64,000 bases of DNA, from positions 124,001 to 188,000 of the forward strand of contig NZ_LVYD01000043.1 in assembly GCF_002077945.1 (NCBI RefSeq), written 5' to 3'. Shown piece after piece: positions 53,346 through 63,726 of this stretch. The number at the start of each line of letters is the position of its first letter. Position 1 is the first letter of the stretch. The notes under the pieces were generated by a model, which ran no database searches, was not told the DNA's origin, and worked only from the letters and a program-made list of their open reading frames with translations. The translations under genes were made by a program, and so were the position numbers. The DNA is from Niastella vici. GTDB taxonomy: Bacteria > Bacteroidota > Bacteroidia > Chitinophagales > Chitinophagaceae.

Positions 53346-54983
53346 ATGCACGACCATATGTGTAATAAAAAAATATTTGTAGCCCTGTTATTCCTGGTTA
53401 CTGCCTGCAAAAAACTCGACCTGGCGCCCAGCGACCGGTATACAGAATTGACATTCTGGCAAAGCGCCGATAACGTCAACGGCGCCCTGAACAATATTTA
53501 CCACGGACTGTACACCAGCGACCGCATCTTTTACAATGACGCCCTTTCAGACAATGCATTTACCAAACTGGGCGTATCGTCGGGCGTAGATGCCCTTTCG
53601 AGCGGCAACTTTACCATTTCGCTGCCGCGTTTTCTGAACGACTGGACATATTATTACAGCGGCATTAAATCGTGCAACATTTTTTTGGAGAATGTTGATA
53701 AGAACAGCACGCTGGCCGCAACCGTTAAAGACCGCATGAAAGCCGAAACCCGTTTTATACGGGCCTGGCATCATTTTAACCTCATGAAATGGTGGGGCGA
53801 TGTGCCGCTGTTGCAAAAAGACATTACACCCGATGAAGCAAAAACAGTAGCACGCACACCCCGGGCCGAAGTATTACAATTTATTTTGAGCGAGCTCGAT
53901 GCCGTGGCCGCAGTGCTGCCCACCAATACGCAATATGCAAAGGCTGATCTGGGCCGCATTACAAAGGGCGCCGCATTAGCTTTGAAAGCACGCGTATTGT
54001 TATACGAAGGGAACCGCATGAGCGATGTGGTGGCTGTTTGCGAGCAATTGATAAACGACCAGGCGCATAATGGTACCTATGCGCTGGCTAATAATTATAC
54101 CAATGTGTTCAGCGATAAAGTGGCGAACAAGGAAGGCGCCGAACCGATGCTGTCGTTACAATATGTTCCGCAGTTAAAGGTGTGGGGCGATTATCTCGAC
54201 TTCGCGCCCATTTCGGCCGGCGCCCGTACCAATAATCTATCGCCCACGCAGGAGCTGATAAATGCCTATATCATGACCAATGGTAAGGCCATCACCGATG
54301 CCGGTTCAGGCTACGATGAAAGCAATCCCTACAATAACCGCGATCCCAGGTTGGCGGCCACCATTGTTTTCGATCAATACAAATGGACGAACCCCGACGG
54401 TTCCAGCCAGACCATTTATATAAAACCGGGTTCTGCGCCTGCAGGCCAGGCGGCCAATGAATACAGCCGGGCAGGGCAGGGTACTGCCACCGGGTATTAC
54501 TGGCGAAAATACTGGGACCCCAATTATGCCGCGCCGGGTTTCAGCAGTGGGTTGAACCTGCACCTGATCCGTTATGCCGAAGTGTTATTGATGTATGCAG
54601 AAGCAAAAAACTCCCTGGGGCAAATGACGGCCGATGTATGGGATAAAACTATTAAGCCTATTCGCGCACGGGCCGGCTTTACCGATGCAGGCGCGCTCAA
54701 TTTCCCCGGCAGCGTAAGTAACATGACAGATATTATCAGAAATGAAAGAAGGATCGAGTTTGCGATGGAAGGCATACGGGTAGATGACATCCGCCGTTGG
54801 AAAATTGCCGAAACCGTAATGAACGGCTGGGTGCACGGTGCTAAATACGGCGACCCTGCCACTGATAACGGTTATATACAGGTACAGCAACGCGTATTTG
54901 ATAAGAGCCGCCATTACCTGTGGCCTGTGCCGCCTTCTGAAAGAGCCCTGAATACTAACCTTAGCCAGAACGATGGCTATTAA
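53346..54983 (+). CDS. SusD/RagB outer membrane lipoprotein (locus 4)
   Basis: A 545-residue surface lipoprotein that binds the glycan over SusC. The lipobox is FLVTAC (Cys about residue 20), then KKLDLAPSDRYTELTFW. SusD features: KAETRFIRAWHHFNLMKWWG, RYAEVLLMYAEAKNSLG and RNERRIEFAMEGIRVDDIRR, with the family ending PPSERALNTNLSQNDGY. Directly after the stop codon lies a repeat-rich inverted element (54981-55101), followed by the SusE-like gene. Confidence 0.95.
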   Translation: MHDHMCNKKIFVALLFLVTACKKLDLAPSDRYTELTFWQSADNVNGALNNIYHGLYTSDRIFYNDALSDNAFTKLGVSSGVDALSSGNFTISLPRFLNDWTYYYSGIKSCNIFLENVDKNSTLAATVKDRMKAETRFIRAWHHFNLMKWWGDVPLLQKDITPDEAKTVARTPRAEVLQFILSELDAVAAVLPTNTQYAKADLGRITKGAALALKARVLLYEGNRMSDVVAVCEQLINDQAHNGTYALANNYTNVFSDKVANKEGAEPMLSLQYVPQLKVWGDYLDFAPISAGARTNNLSPTQELINAYIMTNGKAITDAGSGYDESNPYNNRDPRLAATIVFDQYKWTNPDGSSQTIYIKPGSAPAGQAANEYSRAGQGTATGYYWRKYWDPNYAAPGFSSGLNLHLIRYAEVLLMYAEAKNSLGQMTADVWDKTIKPIRARAGFTDAGALNFPGSVSNMTDIIRNERRIEFAMEGIRVDDIRRWKIAETVMNGWVHGAKYGDPATDNGYIQVQQRVFDKSRHYLWPVPPSERALNTNLSQNDGY

Positions 54984-55101
54984 TCGTGAATGGTGAATGG
55001 TCAATGGTGAATGCGCCGCTCAATTTTTGCGCTTTGCTATTAGTTTCGAAGCCTAAATATTCGGGTACTATTGACCATTGACGATTGACCATTGACCAAT
55101 A
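54981..55101 (+). repeat. Long inverted-repeat element behind susD (type B)
   Basis: The left arm is a tandem of GAATGGT/CAATGGT words (54985-55012); the right arm, 55068-55095, is made of GACCATT words and can pair with it. The loop carries GCTCAATTTTTGCGC (55018-55032), close to the loop of the element at 20634. Both begin at a susD stop codon and start with TCGTGAA. Confidence 0.65.
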
Positions 55102-55124
55102 ACAAATTGCTAAAAAAAATTGCT

Positions 55125-56291
55125 ATGCCAAAAAATATCATTCTGTTCTTCTTCCTGACCTGCATCAGTTTGCTCAACATACAATGTAAAAAAGACGAAC
55201 GCGACATTAATCTGAATTTGTCGGGCGTAAACGATCTGTTTACTCCTGCCGATGCAAAATACATCAAGCTCGATCCCAAATCGGGCGCCACAGAAAGTTT
55301 TGAATGGGGCCAGGCTAAGGCCGAAGATGGTTCCCTGGTATTATATGAAGTAGCGTTCGACCAGGAGAACGGCGATTTTTCGCATCCCTTTTATACAGTG
55401 GTATCTGATAACAAAGGCGTGCTGAATAAACTCACGCTTACCCACGCCGACCTCAACCGGATCGCAACGTTGGGCGGTTCCGATTTTTACGTAAGAAAGA
55501 AATACAAATGGACGGTGCTGGCGACCAAGGGCACCAATGTAAAACAGGCTGCCAGTGCAAGGATCATCGATCTGGAACGGCCGGGCGGTTTTGACGTATT
55601 ACCTGCCAGCCTGTACATTTCAGGTACTGCCACCGAGAACGGCGATGTACTGGCGAATGCATTGCCAATGAAAAAACTGAAAGACGGCGTATTTGAGATC
55701 TTCACAAAACTGAAAGCCGGCACGTATAAATTAGTCGATGGTAACAGCGGCACGCCGAAACAATATTATATCTATAATGACAATGGCAGTAATACCATTG
55801 GTATGAACAATCAAACCACGGTTACAGGCGCCGATAAAATAATGCGCATAACAATTGATTTCAACAACATCGCTGCTTCGCTTACCGAAGTGAAATCGGT
55901 ACAGTTATGGTATTGTGCAGGCAATACCTTCTGGATGACGCTTCCTTATGCAGGCAATGGGGTGTGGCGATACAATAGCTATACGGTAAATTATACGGTA
56001 ATGCCCTGGGGTATTGAGCAACGGCATAAATACAAAATGGTGCTGAACGATGGAAGCGGGGATAAAAATCTTTGGCTGAACTATGCGGCAACCGATAGCC
56101 CCGACCAGGATGGTCAATATCCTTCTACGCTGACTTACAAAACCATCAATATGGACCGCAATGATGACAGCCAGTGGGACTGGAGCTGGAAATTTGACCG
56201 TACTTATTTAACACAGGGCAGCGTAGCCGATTTCTGGGTTTCCATGCGCGCCACCGATGCTGCCTATACTGTGAACTATCAAAAACATTAG
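55125..56291 (+). CDS. SusE/SusF-like outer membrane glycan-binding lipoprotein
   Basis: A 388-residue lipoprotein; ATG at 55125 (MPKNIILFFFL) sets the lipobox LLNIQC properly, so the TTG at 55092 is rejected. The N-terminal part (about residues 25-125) matches SusE-type fibronectin-like domains: KLDPKSGATESFEWGQA and SDFYVRKKYKWTVLATKG. Two beta-rich modules follow, with LYISGTATENGD and FWMTLPYAGNGVWRYNSYTV, similar to starch-binding SusE/F modules. It should sit at the surface and help hold the polysaccharide. It follows SusD and precedes the GH76 gene by 68 bases, with a small hairpin between. Confidence 0.85.
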   Translation: MPKNIILFFFLTCISLLNIQCKKDERDINLNLSGVNDLFTPADAKYIKLDPKSGATESFEWGQAKAEDGSLVLYEVAFDQENGDFSHPFYTVVSDNKGVLNKLTLTHADLNRIATLGGSDFYVRKKYKWTVLATKGTNVKQAASARIIDLERPGGFDVLPASLYISGTATENGDVLANALPMKKLKDGVFEIFTKLKAGTYKLVDGNSGTPKQYYIYNDNGSNTIGMNNQTTVTGADKIMRITIDFNNIAASLTEVKSVQLWYCAGNTFWMTLPYAGNGVWRYNSYTVNYTVMPWGIEQRHKYKMVLNDGSGDKNLWLNYAATDSPDQDGQYPSTLTYKTINMDRNDDSQWDWSWKFDRTYLTQGSVADFWVSMRATDAAYTVNYQKH

Positions 56292-56302
56292 AAATCCGTC
56301 TC

Positions 56303-56319
56303 CCCCTCCTCCGGAGGGG
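56303..56319 (+). promoter_or_regulatory. Hairpin between the SusE-like and GH76 genes
   Basis: CCCCTCC (56303-56309), short TCC loop, GGAGGGG (56313-56319): a perfect stem without a T run. It may trim expression of the GH76 gene. Confidence 0.45.
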
Positions 56320-56359
56320 CCCTCAGTCTCAATACTACAAGATCAATCAAAAAAGCATT

Positions 56360-57517
56360 ATGCATAAAAGACAATTTTCTATTTTCTGGTACATTCCTAC
56401 AGCATTGTTGATATGCGTTTTATCCTGCTGTTTAAAGCAGAAACCCGATGATCCGCCGCCGCCCGATGAAGGCAGTGCCAAGCCAACTTATAACTGGCCG
56501 GCTATTGCCGATTCGGCCGAACGCTCACTCAATTATTTCTGGTCGGCATCGGGTAAATATTATTTTGCCAGCAACGCCAGCTCCGATTGGGCGCAATACT
56601 GGCCCAATGCCCATGCGTTGGATGTGCTGGTAGATGCTTACCTGCGCAACCCGGCCGCCTCCCTGAAATCGCAAATGCTCGATCTCATTGGTGGGGTAAA
56701 GGCAAAGAACAGCAACACCATGATCAATTATTATTACGATGATATGGAGTGGATGGCCCTGGCTTGTTTACGTGCATACAATGCAACAGGCGATTCACAA
56801 TTCAAAGATGTGACCGATCTGTTATGGAATGATATTAAGAACGGCTGGAGCAGTGACCTGGGGGGCGGTATCTGGTGGCGCAAAGACAATCCGTCGAAAA
56901 ACACACCTTCCAATATGCCCGCAGCAATACTGGCTGCCCGTTTGTATAAAAAATTCAACCGCGCCGATGACCTGCAATGGGCGCAAAAGATCTACGATTG
57001 GCAAAAACAAGTGTTGTATGATGCAAACAGCGGCTGGGTGTATGATAATCTCGACAAGGCCGGTACAAAGAATACTTCCTGGAAATTTACCTATAACCAG
57101 GGTACATTCTTAGGCGCCGCATTGGAGTTGTATCTGATCACTAATAACACCGCCTACCTGAACGACGCTTATAAGGTAACCGACTATACCCTCAACAGCG
57201 GTTTCCTCACCAACAATGGCGTGCTCAAGGATGAGGGTGGGGGCGATGGCGGTTTGTTCAAAGGGATCTTCATTCGTTATTTCACCCGTTTGATCGTTGA
57301 TGGAAACATAGATGCAACGAAAAAAACAGGCTACCTGAGTTTTATTACCAGCAATGCGGCTACGCTTTGGAGCAAAGGCACCAATAAGAACCTGGTATTG
57401 TTTGGCGGCGCCTGGGACAAAGCACCGGACAATACAACCGATTGTACCATACAGTTAAGCGGTATCATGTTATTTGAAGCAATGGCCGAACTGAAAAAAT
57501 TGAATTTGGTAAAATGA
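56360..57517 (+). CDS. GH76 endo-alpha-1,6-mannanase lipoprotein
   Basis: A 385-residue hydrolase of alpha-1,6-mannan backbones, as found in yeast cell walls. It is likely a lipoprotein (lipobox within LLICVLSCC), followed by a Pro/Asp-rich linker. The (alpha/alpha)6 barrel carries the catalytic pair Asp127-Asp128 in YYYDDMEWMALACL, with other family blocks LGGGIWWRKDN, AAILAARLYK, FTYNQGTFLGAALELYL and LKDEGGGDGGLFKGIFIRY. This enzyme defines locus 4 as an alpha-mannan type system, though no GH92, GH125 or GH99 genes are present, so other enzymes must be elsewhere. The stop is two bases from the convergent gene's stop. Confidence 0.94.
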   Translation: MHKRQFSIFWYIPTALLICVLSCCLKQKPDDPPPPDEGSAKPTYNWPAIADSAERSLNYFWSASGKYYFASNASSDWAQYWPNAHALDVLVDAYLRNPAASLKSQMLDLIGGVKAKNSNTMINYYYDDMEWMALACLRAYNATGDSQFKDVTDLLWNDIKNGWSSDLGGGIWWRKDNPSKNTPSNMPAAILAARLYKKFNRADDLQWAQKIYDWQKQVLYDANSGWVYDNLDKAGTKNTSWKFTYNQGTFLGAALELYLITNNTAYLNDAYKVTDYTLNSGFLTNNGVLKDEGGGDGGLFKGIFIRYFTRLIVDGNIDATKKTGYLSFITSNAATLWSKGTNKNLVLFGGAWDKAPDNTTDCTIQLSGIMLFEAMAELKKLNLVK

Positions 57518-57519
57518 GC

Positions 57520-59478
57520 TTAGAGTATCGCTTTTTTGATAAAGGTTAACTGGTTATTGATATAAAGCGTAACCACATGCAGTTGGTTCCTGAGCCGGGA
57601 TGATAATGCAATATCATTCCGGCCTTTTTGTAAGATCAGGTTCCTGTTATATACAACAGCGCCTGTTGCATCGTGTATGACCAGCGTGGCATTATTGGTA
57701 GTGGGCGTATTTACAACTAAATGTGTATTGCCTGGCAGGCCATTATTTGTTAAACGGCAGGAAAGAGTTGTTGTATTGCGCGGATCGCTCAATACGGGGT
57801 TACCTTTAACCAATACAGCGAGGCTAATATAGTTACTGGCAGTAGCCGTACAGCCATTCCTTATTTCGGTTACTGTCAACTGATACAGACCGCTGGATGT
57901 ATCAGTGGTAGGAGTTTGTGTGGAGGAAGTAAAACCTTTTGGTCCGCTCCAGTTCCATAACAATCCCTGCGAGCCGCCAAAAGGTGTGGCGTAATTGCTG
58001 GCGCTGGCATTGCCACCATGCAAAACAAAATGCGCCAGATCGGCTGTAACAGATGCATAAAAGGAAGCCACGGGCGGAAAGGTGTCAGTGGCAACCGTTA
58101 CCGTATCTGTTCTGGTTACGGGGCAACCCTGCGCCACAGCAGCCTGCACAAAATAGGTGCCGGCTTTACTCAACTGCGCGCTGTTGCTGCTGGTGCCGGT
58201 GATGGTACCGTTGGTAGTTGAAAAAGTATAATAGCCGGCGGTAGTATTATTAGTTACATTGATGGTTCCCGTTGTGGTGGCGCATGAAAGCGATGGACCG
58301 GTCAATGAATAATCCAGCACCGGTGTTTGCAAAAAATCAAAAGGCCCTGCAAAGTCCTGCAGGTTCGACGTGAAAGAGGCCGATGAACGCGATTTAAAAA
58401 AGATGGAAGCAAAGGAAGAGCCGCAGGCGCCTGAGCTCAATACAGAGGAGTACAAGGCCGGGTCAATGCCAATACGGGTAAGGTTCAACCCCACTTCAAT
58501 AAATTGTAATGAATTGTATTGTGCCGACCAGCCCGAAGTATTGTTGGAACCCCAGGGCGTTGCATACGTGGTGTCGGCAGCAGGCGTGGCTGATAAATTG
58601 GCAATACCTGATCCAAAAGCCGTAGTGCCGCTTTTTGATACAATGGAGGCATAACCATATGAAGTAGTAGAACCATCGAAGCTGCTTCCGAAATTAAATA
58701 AACTGGGGGTTATAGTGTTATAGGTGGTTTTGCTGGTCCAGATGCGCACTTCAACTGTTGGTGCGCCCGATGAATAACTAACAGCAACGATCATGTCGCC
58801 GGTTTGGGTAATATTACCTGCCGCATCGAACAGCCAGGCCGTATGACCGGCGTTGGGGCCGCCCGTAGTGAAATTGCCGGTCGTTGAATTATAGGTGATA
58901 TGGTTTTTATACAATTCTATATCAAAGTACCGGGAACCTGAAGTGCCTACAGTGGAAACACCGGTAAAGAACCACAGGGAGTCGTGTACGTTGATACCGT
59001 TACGGCGCATATGTCCGAATACATCGATCAGGTCGGTTTTGTCGGGAATGGAAGAGGCAATGCCATGCCAGTTGGCCGGGTCATCGCCGTTCTTACCGCC
59101 GCCGGTAAAAGTAGTGGAGTCGGTATTGCCGGTAATATAATCACGGGTATAGATCGCATCGAGCCAGATCCTTCCGCTTACATTGGTATATAAAGGAACG
59201 GACATCCGTTTTACAAACGAAATATTATTGCCTGCCTGTAGCCGGGTTCTATAGGTAGAAGCATTTGAAGTGTCGATCACATTAGTGCCTGAAGCGGTGG
59301 GGGAAGAAAACCAGTCGTCGCTGCTGATGGTGCCTGTGGTGGGGCCATACTTAAGATAGCCTGCTCTCGTATCTGCATCCACGCCAAAGCCCGCATGAAA
59401 ACCGCCGGTGTTTAACTGGCAGAAGCTGCTTAGGTGCAGCATAAAAAGGAATAATATAATAATCCACGGTTTCATCAC
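57520..59478 (-). CDS. Large secreted protein with degenerate C-terminal sorting-like domain
   Basis: A 652-residue exported protein, Ser/Thr/Gly rich; the signal peptide is LFLFMLHLSSFCQ. I do not recognise the N-terminal ~390 residues (YLKYGPTTGTISSDDWF, RIWLDAIYTRDYITGN). Residues about 395-560 look like PKD/SprB-type repeats (LSKAGTYFVQAAVAQGCPVT; SGLYQLTVTEIRNGCTA). The last ~70 residues resemble a type IX secretion tail in layout (NATLVIHDATGAVVYNRNL, then a KAIL end), but lack the usual PNP opening. It is probably a surface or extracellular protein. Monocistronic, convergent with the GH76 gene. Confidence 0.75.
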   Translation of the reverse strand: MMKPWIIILFLFMLHLSSFCQLNTGGFHAGFGVDADTRAGYLKYGPTTGTISSDDWFSSPTASGTNVIDTSNASTYRTRLQAGNNISFVKRMSVPLYTNVSGRIWLDAIYTRDYITGNTDSTTFTGGGKNGDDPANWHGIASSIPDKTDLIDVFGHMRRNGINVHDSLWFFTGVSTVGTSGSRYFDIELYKNHITYNSTTGNFTTGGPNAGHTAWLFDAAGNITQTGDMIVAVSYSSGAPTVEVRIWTSKTTYNTITPSLFNFGSSFDGSTTSYGYASIVSKSGTTAFGSGIANLSATPAADTTYATPWGSNNTSGWSAQYNSLQFIEVGLNLTRIGIDPALYSSVLSSGACGSSFASIFFKSRSSASFTSNLQDFAGPFDFLQTPVLDYSLTGPSLSCATTTGTINVTNNTTAGYYTFSTTNGTITGTSSNSAQLSKAGTYFVQAAVAQGCPVTRTDTVTVATDTFPPVASFYASVTADLAHFVLHGGNASASNYATPFGGSQGLLWNWSGPKGFTSSTQTPTTDTSSGLYQLTVTEIRNGCTATASNYISLAVLVKGNPVLSDPRNTTTLSCRLTNNGLPGNTHLVVNTPTTNNATLVIHDATGAVVYNRNLILQKGRNDIALSSRLRNQLHVVTLYINNQLTFIKKAIL

Positions 59479-59655
59479 GGATACGAATTAGTCTTTCGCA
59501 GGGTATTGATTGCAGGAAGGAGGTTTGGGGTAACACAGTAAAAATATATAGTAATGACCGGCGCGTGCAACATTACAACGCTGTAAACTGCGGTAATGAC
59601 TGTAAAATTTAGGGTTGGTTAAGGTGAAATGCTTATGTGTACAGGTTACTAAAAA

Positions 59656-59688
59656 AGAAAAAGGATCGCGTAATGCGGTCCTTTTTCT
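59656..59688. terminator. Bidirectional terminator left of the GMC gene
   Basis: GAAAAAGGATCGC and GCGGTCCTTTTTC form a stem with one T-G wobble and a GTAAT loop, with T runs in both directions. It lies 40 bases past the stop of the minus-strand GMC gene. Confidence 0.8.
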
Positions 59689-59727
59689 TTGGAAGTTGGC
59701 CGGCGTTATATAAAATAAGAAAAATGT

Positions 59728-61344
59728 CTAATAAAAATCACTTTTAATCATATCAACAGCGTATTCACCAATCATCATACAGGTGGCATTGGTATTCGCA
59801 TTGATCAGGGTTGGCATTATGGAGGCATCTGCCACGCGCAACCCTTTTATACCGTGAACTTTTAAGTCCGGTTTTACAACCGCCATTTTATCAACGCCCA
59901 TTTTACAGGTGCCTACCGGATGAGACAGGGTAGAAGCGTTTTCCCGGATATGTTCTTCTATTTGTTTGTCAGAAGAGAGCTTTTGTCCTTCATCGTTGCG
60001 AAGCCTGGAAAATGCCTTCGTAAAAGCCAGTTCCCGGGTTAACCTGTACCCTTCAATCAATACTTTTAGATCAATTTCCTTTTGCAGATAATTTGCTTTG
60101 ATCAAAGGCGCCTGGAGGGGATCATTGGACCGGAGTGCTATATTGCCCGTGCTTTTAGGTGTGGCAACTACCGGGAGAAACCTGTAAAAAGTACTGTTAT
60201 CAACAGACTCATGATAAAACAAATATTGTAGATCGGGAGCTTCGTTAGCGCCTGCATATTTTGTTCGGGTAAATAATCCGGCACATGCTGGCAGCGGTAA
60301 ATTGGCATGTGATAATGTGGACTTATAATCAAGACCAACCGTAACATGATCCTGCAGGTTTTGGCCAACACCAGGCAGGTCGGCAATTACTTTTATGTTG
60401 AATGCCTGTAATTGTTCTGCTGCGCCAATGCCTGAAAGCATCAGTATCTTTGGTGACTCTACAGCACCTGCACAAAGTATTATTTCACTTCTGTTATAGG
60501 CTTGCTGAAGCTTTCCATCTTTCAGGTATTCAACTCCGCTTGCGCTCGTACCTGTAAACAACAACCGCGAAACCTGGGCGAAAGTTTGTATAGTAAGATT
60601 GGGTCTGGATAATGCAGGGGAAAGAAAAGCGGTGGCCGCACTTTGACGTTTGCCATTTTTCATATTTAACTGATACAGGCCTGCCCCATTTTCCTGTTGC
60701 GCGCCATTAAAATCCCAATCAGGACCTTTGTAACCCAGCTCCATGGCAGCTTCGATAAAAGGCGTGCAACTTCCTTCCGAACATTTTTTTCCTGTAATAC
60801 TCAATGGCCCAGTTGTACCATGGAAAGCAGTATCTCCATTTGAAATGCTTTCCAGTTTGATGAAATAGGGCAAAACATTTTTATAGCTCCAGGCAAAATT
60901 TCCAGCATTTGCCCATTGATCATAATTCAGATAATTACCGCGAACATAGATCATGGAATTGATAGAACTGCTTCCCCCTAATACTTTACCTCTTGGCCAG
61001 TTGATCCTACGGCTGTTCAGGAAGGGTTCTTCTTCTGTTATATATTTCCAATCTACCTCAGATCCCAAAAGTGAAGGAAACCTGCTGGCATCATGTATCT
61101 CGCGTTTTGTATCTGGCCCACCCGCTTCCAGCAACAATACATTTACTGCGGGGTCTTCTGTAAGCCGGTTGGCAATTACGCAACCGCTTGAACCGGCGCC
61201 AATGATAATAAAATCAAACTGTTTATCTGATCGGTTCTTAAAAATTGTATTGGGAGAAATGGCTAATCCAATACCGATCGCTGCTGAAGATTTCAGAAAT
61301 GTACGCCGTGTTGTTTTTGCTGGCAGGTGTGGTTTTCGCAGCAT
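59728..61344 (-). CDS. GMC-family FAD oxidoreductase with Tat signal
   Basis: A 538-residue flavoenzyme that oxidises alcohols, of the choline dehydrogenase/glucose oxidase type. The N-terminus has a twin-arginine signal, TTRRTFLKSSAAIGIGLA, so the folded FAD enzyme is likely exported. The FAD-binding motif is IIGAGSSGCVIANRL (about residues 46-60), followed by LLLEAGG. GMC signatures are WPRGKVLGGSSSINSMIYVR (about 115-134) and AGAVESPKILMLSGIG (about 290-305); the active-site His lies in SHPVGTCKMG and an Asn in NANTNATCMM. Substrate unknown. It stands alone with its own terminator; an aldo/keto reductase gene lies upstream in the same direction. Confidence 0.93.
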   Translation of the reverse strand: MLRKPHLPAKTTRRTFLKSSAAIGIGLAISPNTIFKNRSDKQFDFIIIGAGSSGCVIANRLTEDPAVNVLLLEAGGPDTKREIHDASRFPSLLGSEVDWKYITEEEPFLNSRRINWPRGKVLGGSSSINSMIYVRGNYLNYDQWANAGNFAWSYKNVLPYFIKLESISNGDTAFHGTTGPLSITGKKCSEGSCTPFIEAAMELGYKGPDWDFNGAQQENGAGLYQLNMKNGKRQSAATAFLSPALSRPNLTIQTFAQVSRLLFTGTSASGVEYLKDGKLQQAYNRSEIILCAGAVESPKILMLSGIGAAEQLQAFNIKVIADLPGVGQNLQDHVTVGLDYKSTLSHANLPLPACAGLFTRTKYAGANEAPDLQYLFYHESVDNSTFYRFLPVVATPKSTGNIALRSNDPLQAPLIKANYLQKEIDLKVLIEGYRLTRELAFTKAFSRLRNDEGQKLSSDKQIEEHIRENASTLSHPVGTCKMGVDKMAVVKPDLKVHGIKGLRVADASIMPTLINANTNATCMMIGEYAVDMIKSDFY

Positions 61345-61530
61345 GGATTAAATATTTTTCGCAAGCTACAAGGCCACGCCTGTAATAGAGTTAAGGCAAT
61401 ATTAAAAGGATATTATCAGATCGTTAACAGCGTATATGTGACACAGTTTTTGTAGGTGAAAACATGTAGGATATTCTTTCCCGTTGCTTATTTGTTCTAC
61501 TTAATTGGCAGAAATAATTTGTAGATAATA

Positions 61531-61570
61531 CATAATGGCCAGCCTTGTTTTATAAAGACTGGCCATTATG
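61531..61570 (-). terminator. Terminator after the aldo/keto reductase gene
   Basis: CATAATGGCCAG (61531-61542) pairs perfectly with its complement at 61559-61570; a CTT/AAG pair extends it inward. It lies 24 bases beyond the reductase stop on the minus strand. Confidence 0.75.
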
Positions 61571-61588
61571 TAGCATCAACGCCCATGA

Positions 61589-62604
<1,016 letters not shown>

Positions 62605-62609
62605 TTATC

Positions 62610-62640
62610 GTCCTGAGCGTCCTGAGTGGCGCCGAAGGAC
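62610..62640. repeat. TCCTGAG...CGAAGGAC dispersed repeat
   Basis: GTCCT (62610-62614) and AGGAC (62636-62640) close a stem; TCCTGAG occurs twice inside. Related to 10148-10167 and 2602-2640. It lies in the divergent promoter region between the reductase and the AraC-type gene. Confidence 0.5.
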
Positions 62641-62749
62641 AATGCAAATGTCGGCCTCATTTTTGGGTTGGCAGTTATACGCATTACTGGATTACCTACC
62701 AAAATCACTGATTTAGGGAAGCGCCCGCTGTTTACACCCGGCGAAACAG

Positions 62750-62757
62750 TAACTTTG
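62750..62757 (+). promoter_or_regulatory. Bacteroidota -7 promoter box (TAACTTTG) for the AraC-type gene
   Basis: An exact TAnnTTTG match 22 bases before the ATG. A TGTTTAC at 62729 is a weak candidate for the -33 region. Confidence 0.55.
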
Positions 62758-62779
62758 GTAGGTCAAAAAAAGAAGGTAT

Positions 62780-63676
62780 ATGGATAATTTGTTGCGGTTT
62801 GATACCATCAGTCAGTACAATGCATTTAATAATAATGAGACCCTGCATCCGCTGGTAAGTGTTATTGATATGTCGAAGGCAAACCCGAGGTCCTATACCC
62901 GGCAAAGCTATGGGTTTTATAACGTGATCCTGAAGGATATAAAATGCGGTGATCTGCGGTACGGTTGTAATTATTATGATTACGAAGAAGGTACGCTGGT
63001 TTTCTTTGCGCCGGGGCAGGTAGTTAGTGTAGAGAGTCACGAAACATTTTATCAACCGAAAGGGTATGCATTGGCGTTTCATGCCGACCTTATCCATGGT
63101 ACATCACTCAGCCGTCAGATGAGCGAGTATACATTTTTCTCCTATGATGTACATGAGGCGTTGCATTTGTCGGAACGCGAGCGGGACGTTGTAATGGATT
63201 GTTTTTCGAAGATTAAATTCGAACTCGAACATGCGGTAGATAAACACAGTAAACGGCTCATCGTTTCGAACATTGAGCTGTTCCTTAATTATTGTGTACG
63301 GTTTTACGATCGCCAGTTCATAACCCGCGATACGGCAAACAAGGGCATCCTGGAACGGTTTGAAAATTTGCTGAGCGATTATTTTGGATCCGATAAACCA
63401 CAAACAGTAGGCCTGCCATCGGTTGGGTATTGTGCGGGGGAATTGCATTTAAGTGCCAACTATTTTGGCGATCTTATTAAAAAAGAAACCGGAAGATCGG
63501 CACAGGAATATATTCAAACAAAGTTGATCAATATAGCCAAGGAGAAAATATTTCAGCCGGGTAAATCGGTCAGTGAAATTGCCTATGAGCTGGGATTTAA
63601 ATATCCGCAGCATTTTACGCGCCTGTTCAAACAACGGGTAGGGCAAACGCCGAATGAGTACAGGGCGATGAATTGA
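62780..63676 (+). CDS. AraC-family transcriptional regulator
   Basis: A 298-residue regulator. The N-terminal ~170 residues form a cupin-like effector domain (CNYYDYEEGTLVFFAPGQVV, FYQPKGYALAFHADL). The C-terminal ~100 residues hold the two helix-turn-helix motifs: LHLSANYFGDLIKKETGRSA and VSEIAYELGFKYPQHFTRLF, ending QTPNEYRAMN. This architecture is common next to aldo/keto reductases and dehydrogenases in Bacteroidota. The divergent aldo/keto reductase gene is the likeliest target; the effector is unknown. Confidence 0.94.
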   Translation: MDNLLRFDTISQYNAFNNNETLHPLVSVIDMSKANPRSYTRQSYGFYNVILKDIKCGDLRYGCNYYDYEEGTLVFFAPGQVVSVESHETFYQPKGYALAFHADLIHGTSLSRQMSEYTFFSYDVHEALHLSERERDVVMDCFSKIKFELEHAVDKHSKRLIVSNIELFLNYCVRFYDRQFITRDTANKGILERFENLLSDYFGSDKPQTVGLPSVGYCAGELHLSANYFGDLIKKETGRSAQEYIQTKLINIAKEKIFQPGKSVSEIAYELGFKYPQHFTRLFKQRVGQTPNEYRAMN

Positions 63677-63726
63677 GTGGGAGGTGTCATGTACGTCGGT
63701 GACTTACTTCGACATCTACTCCGACG

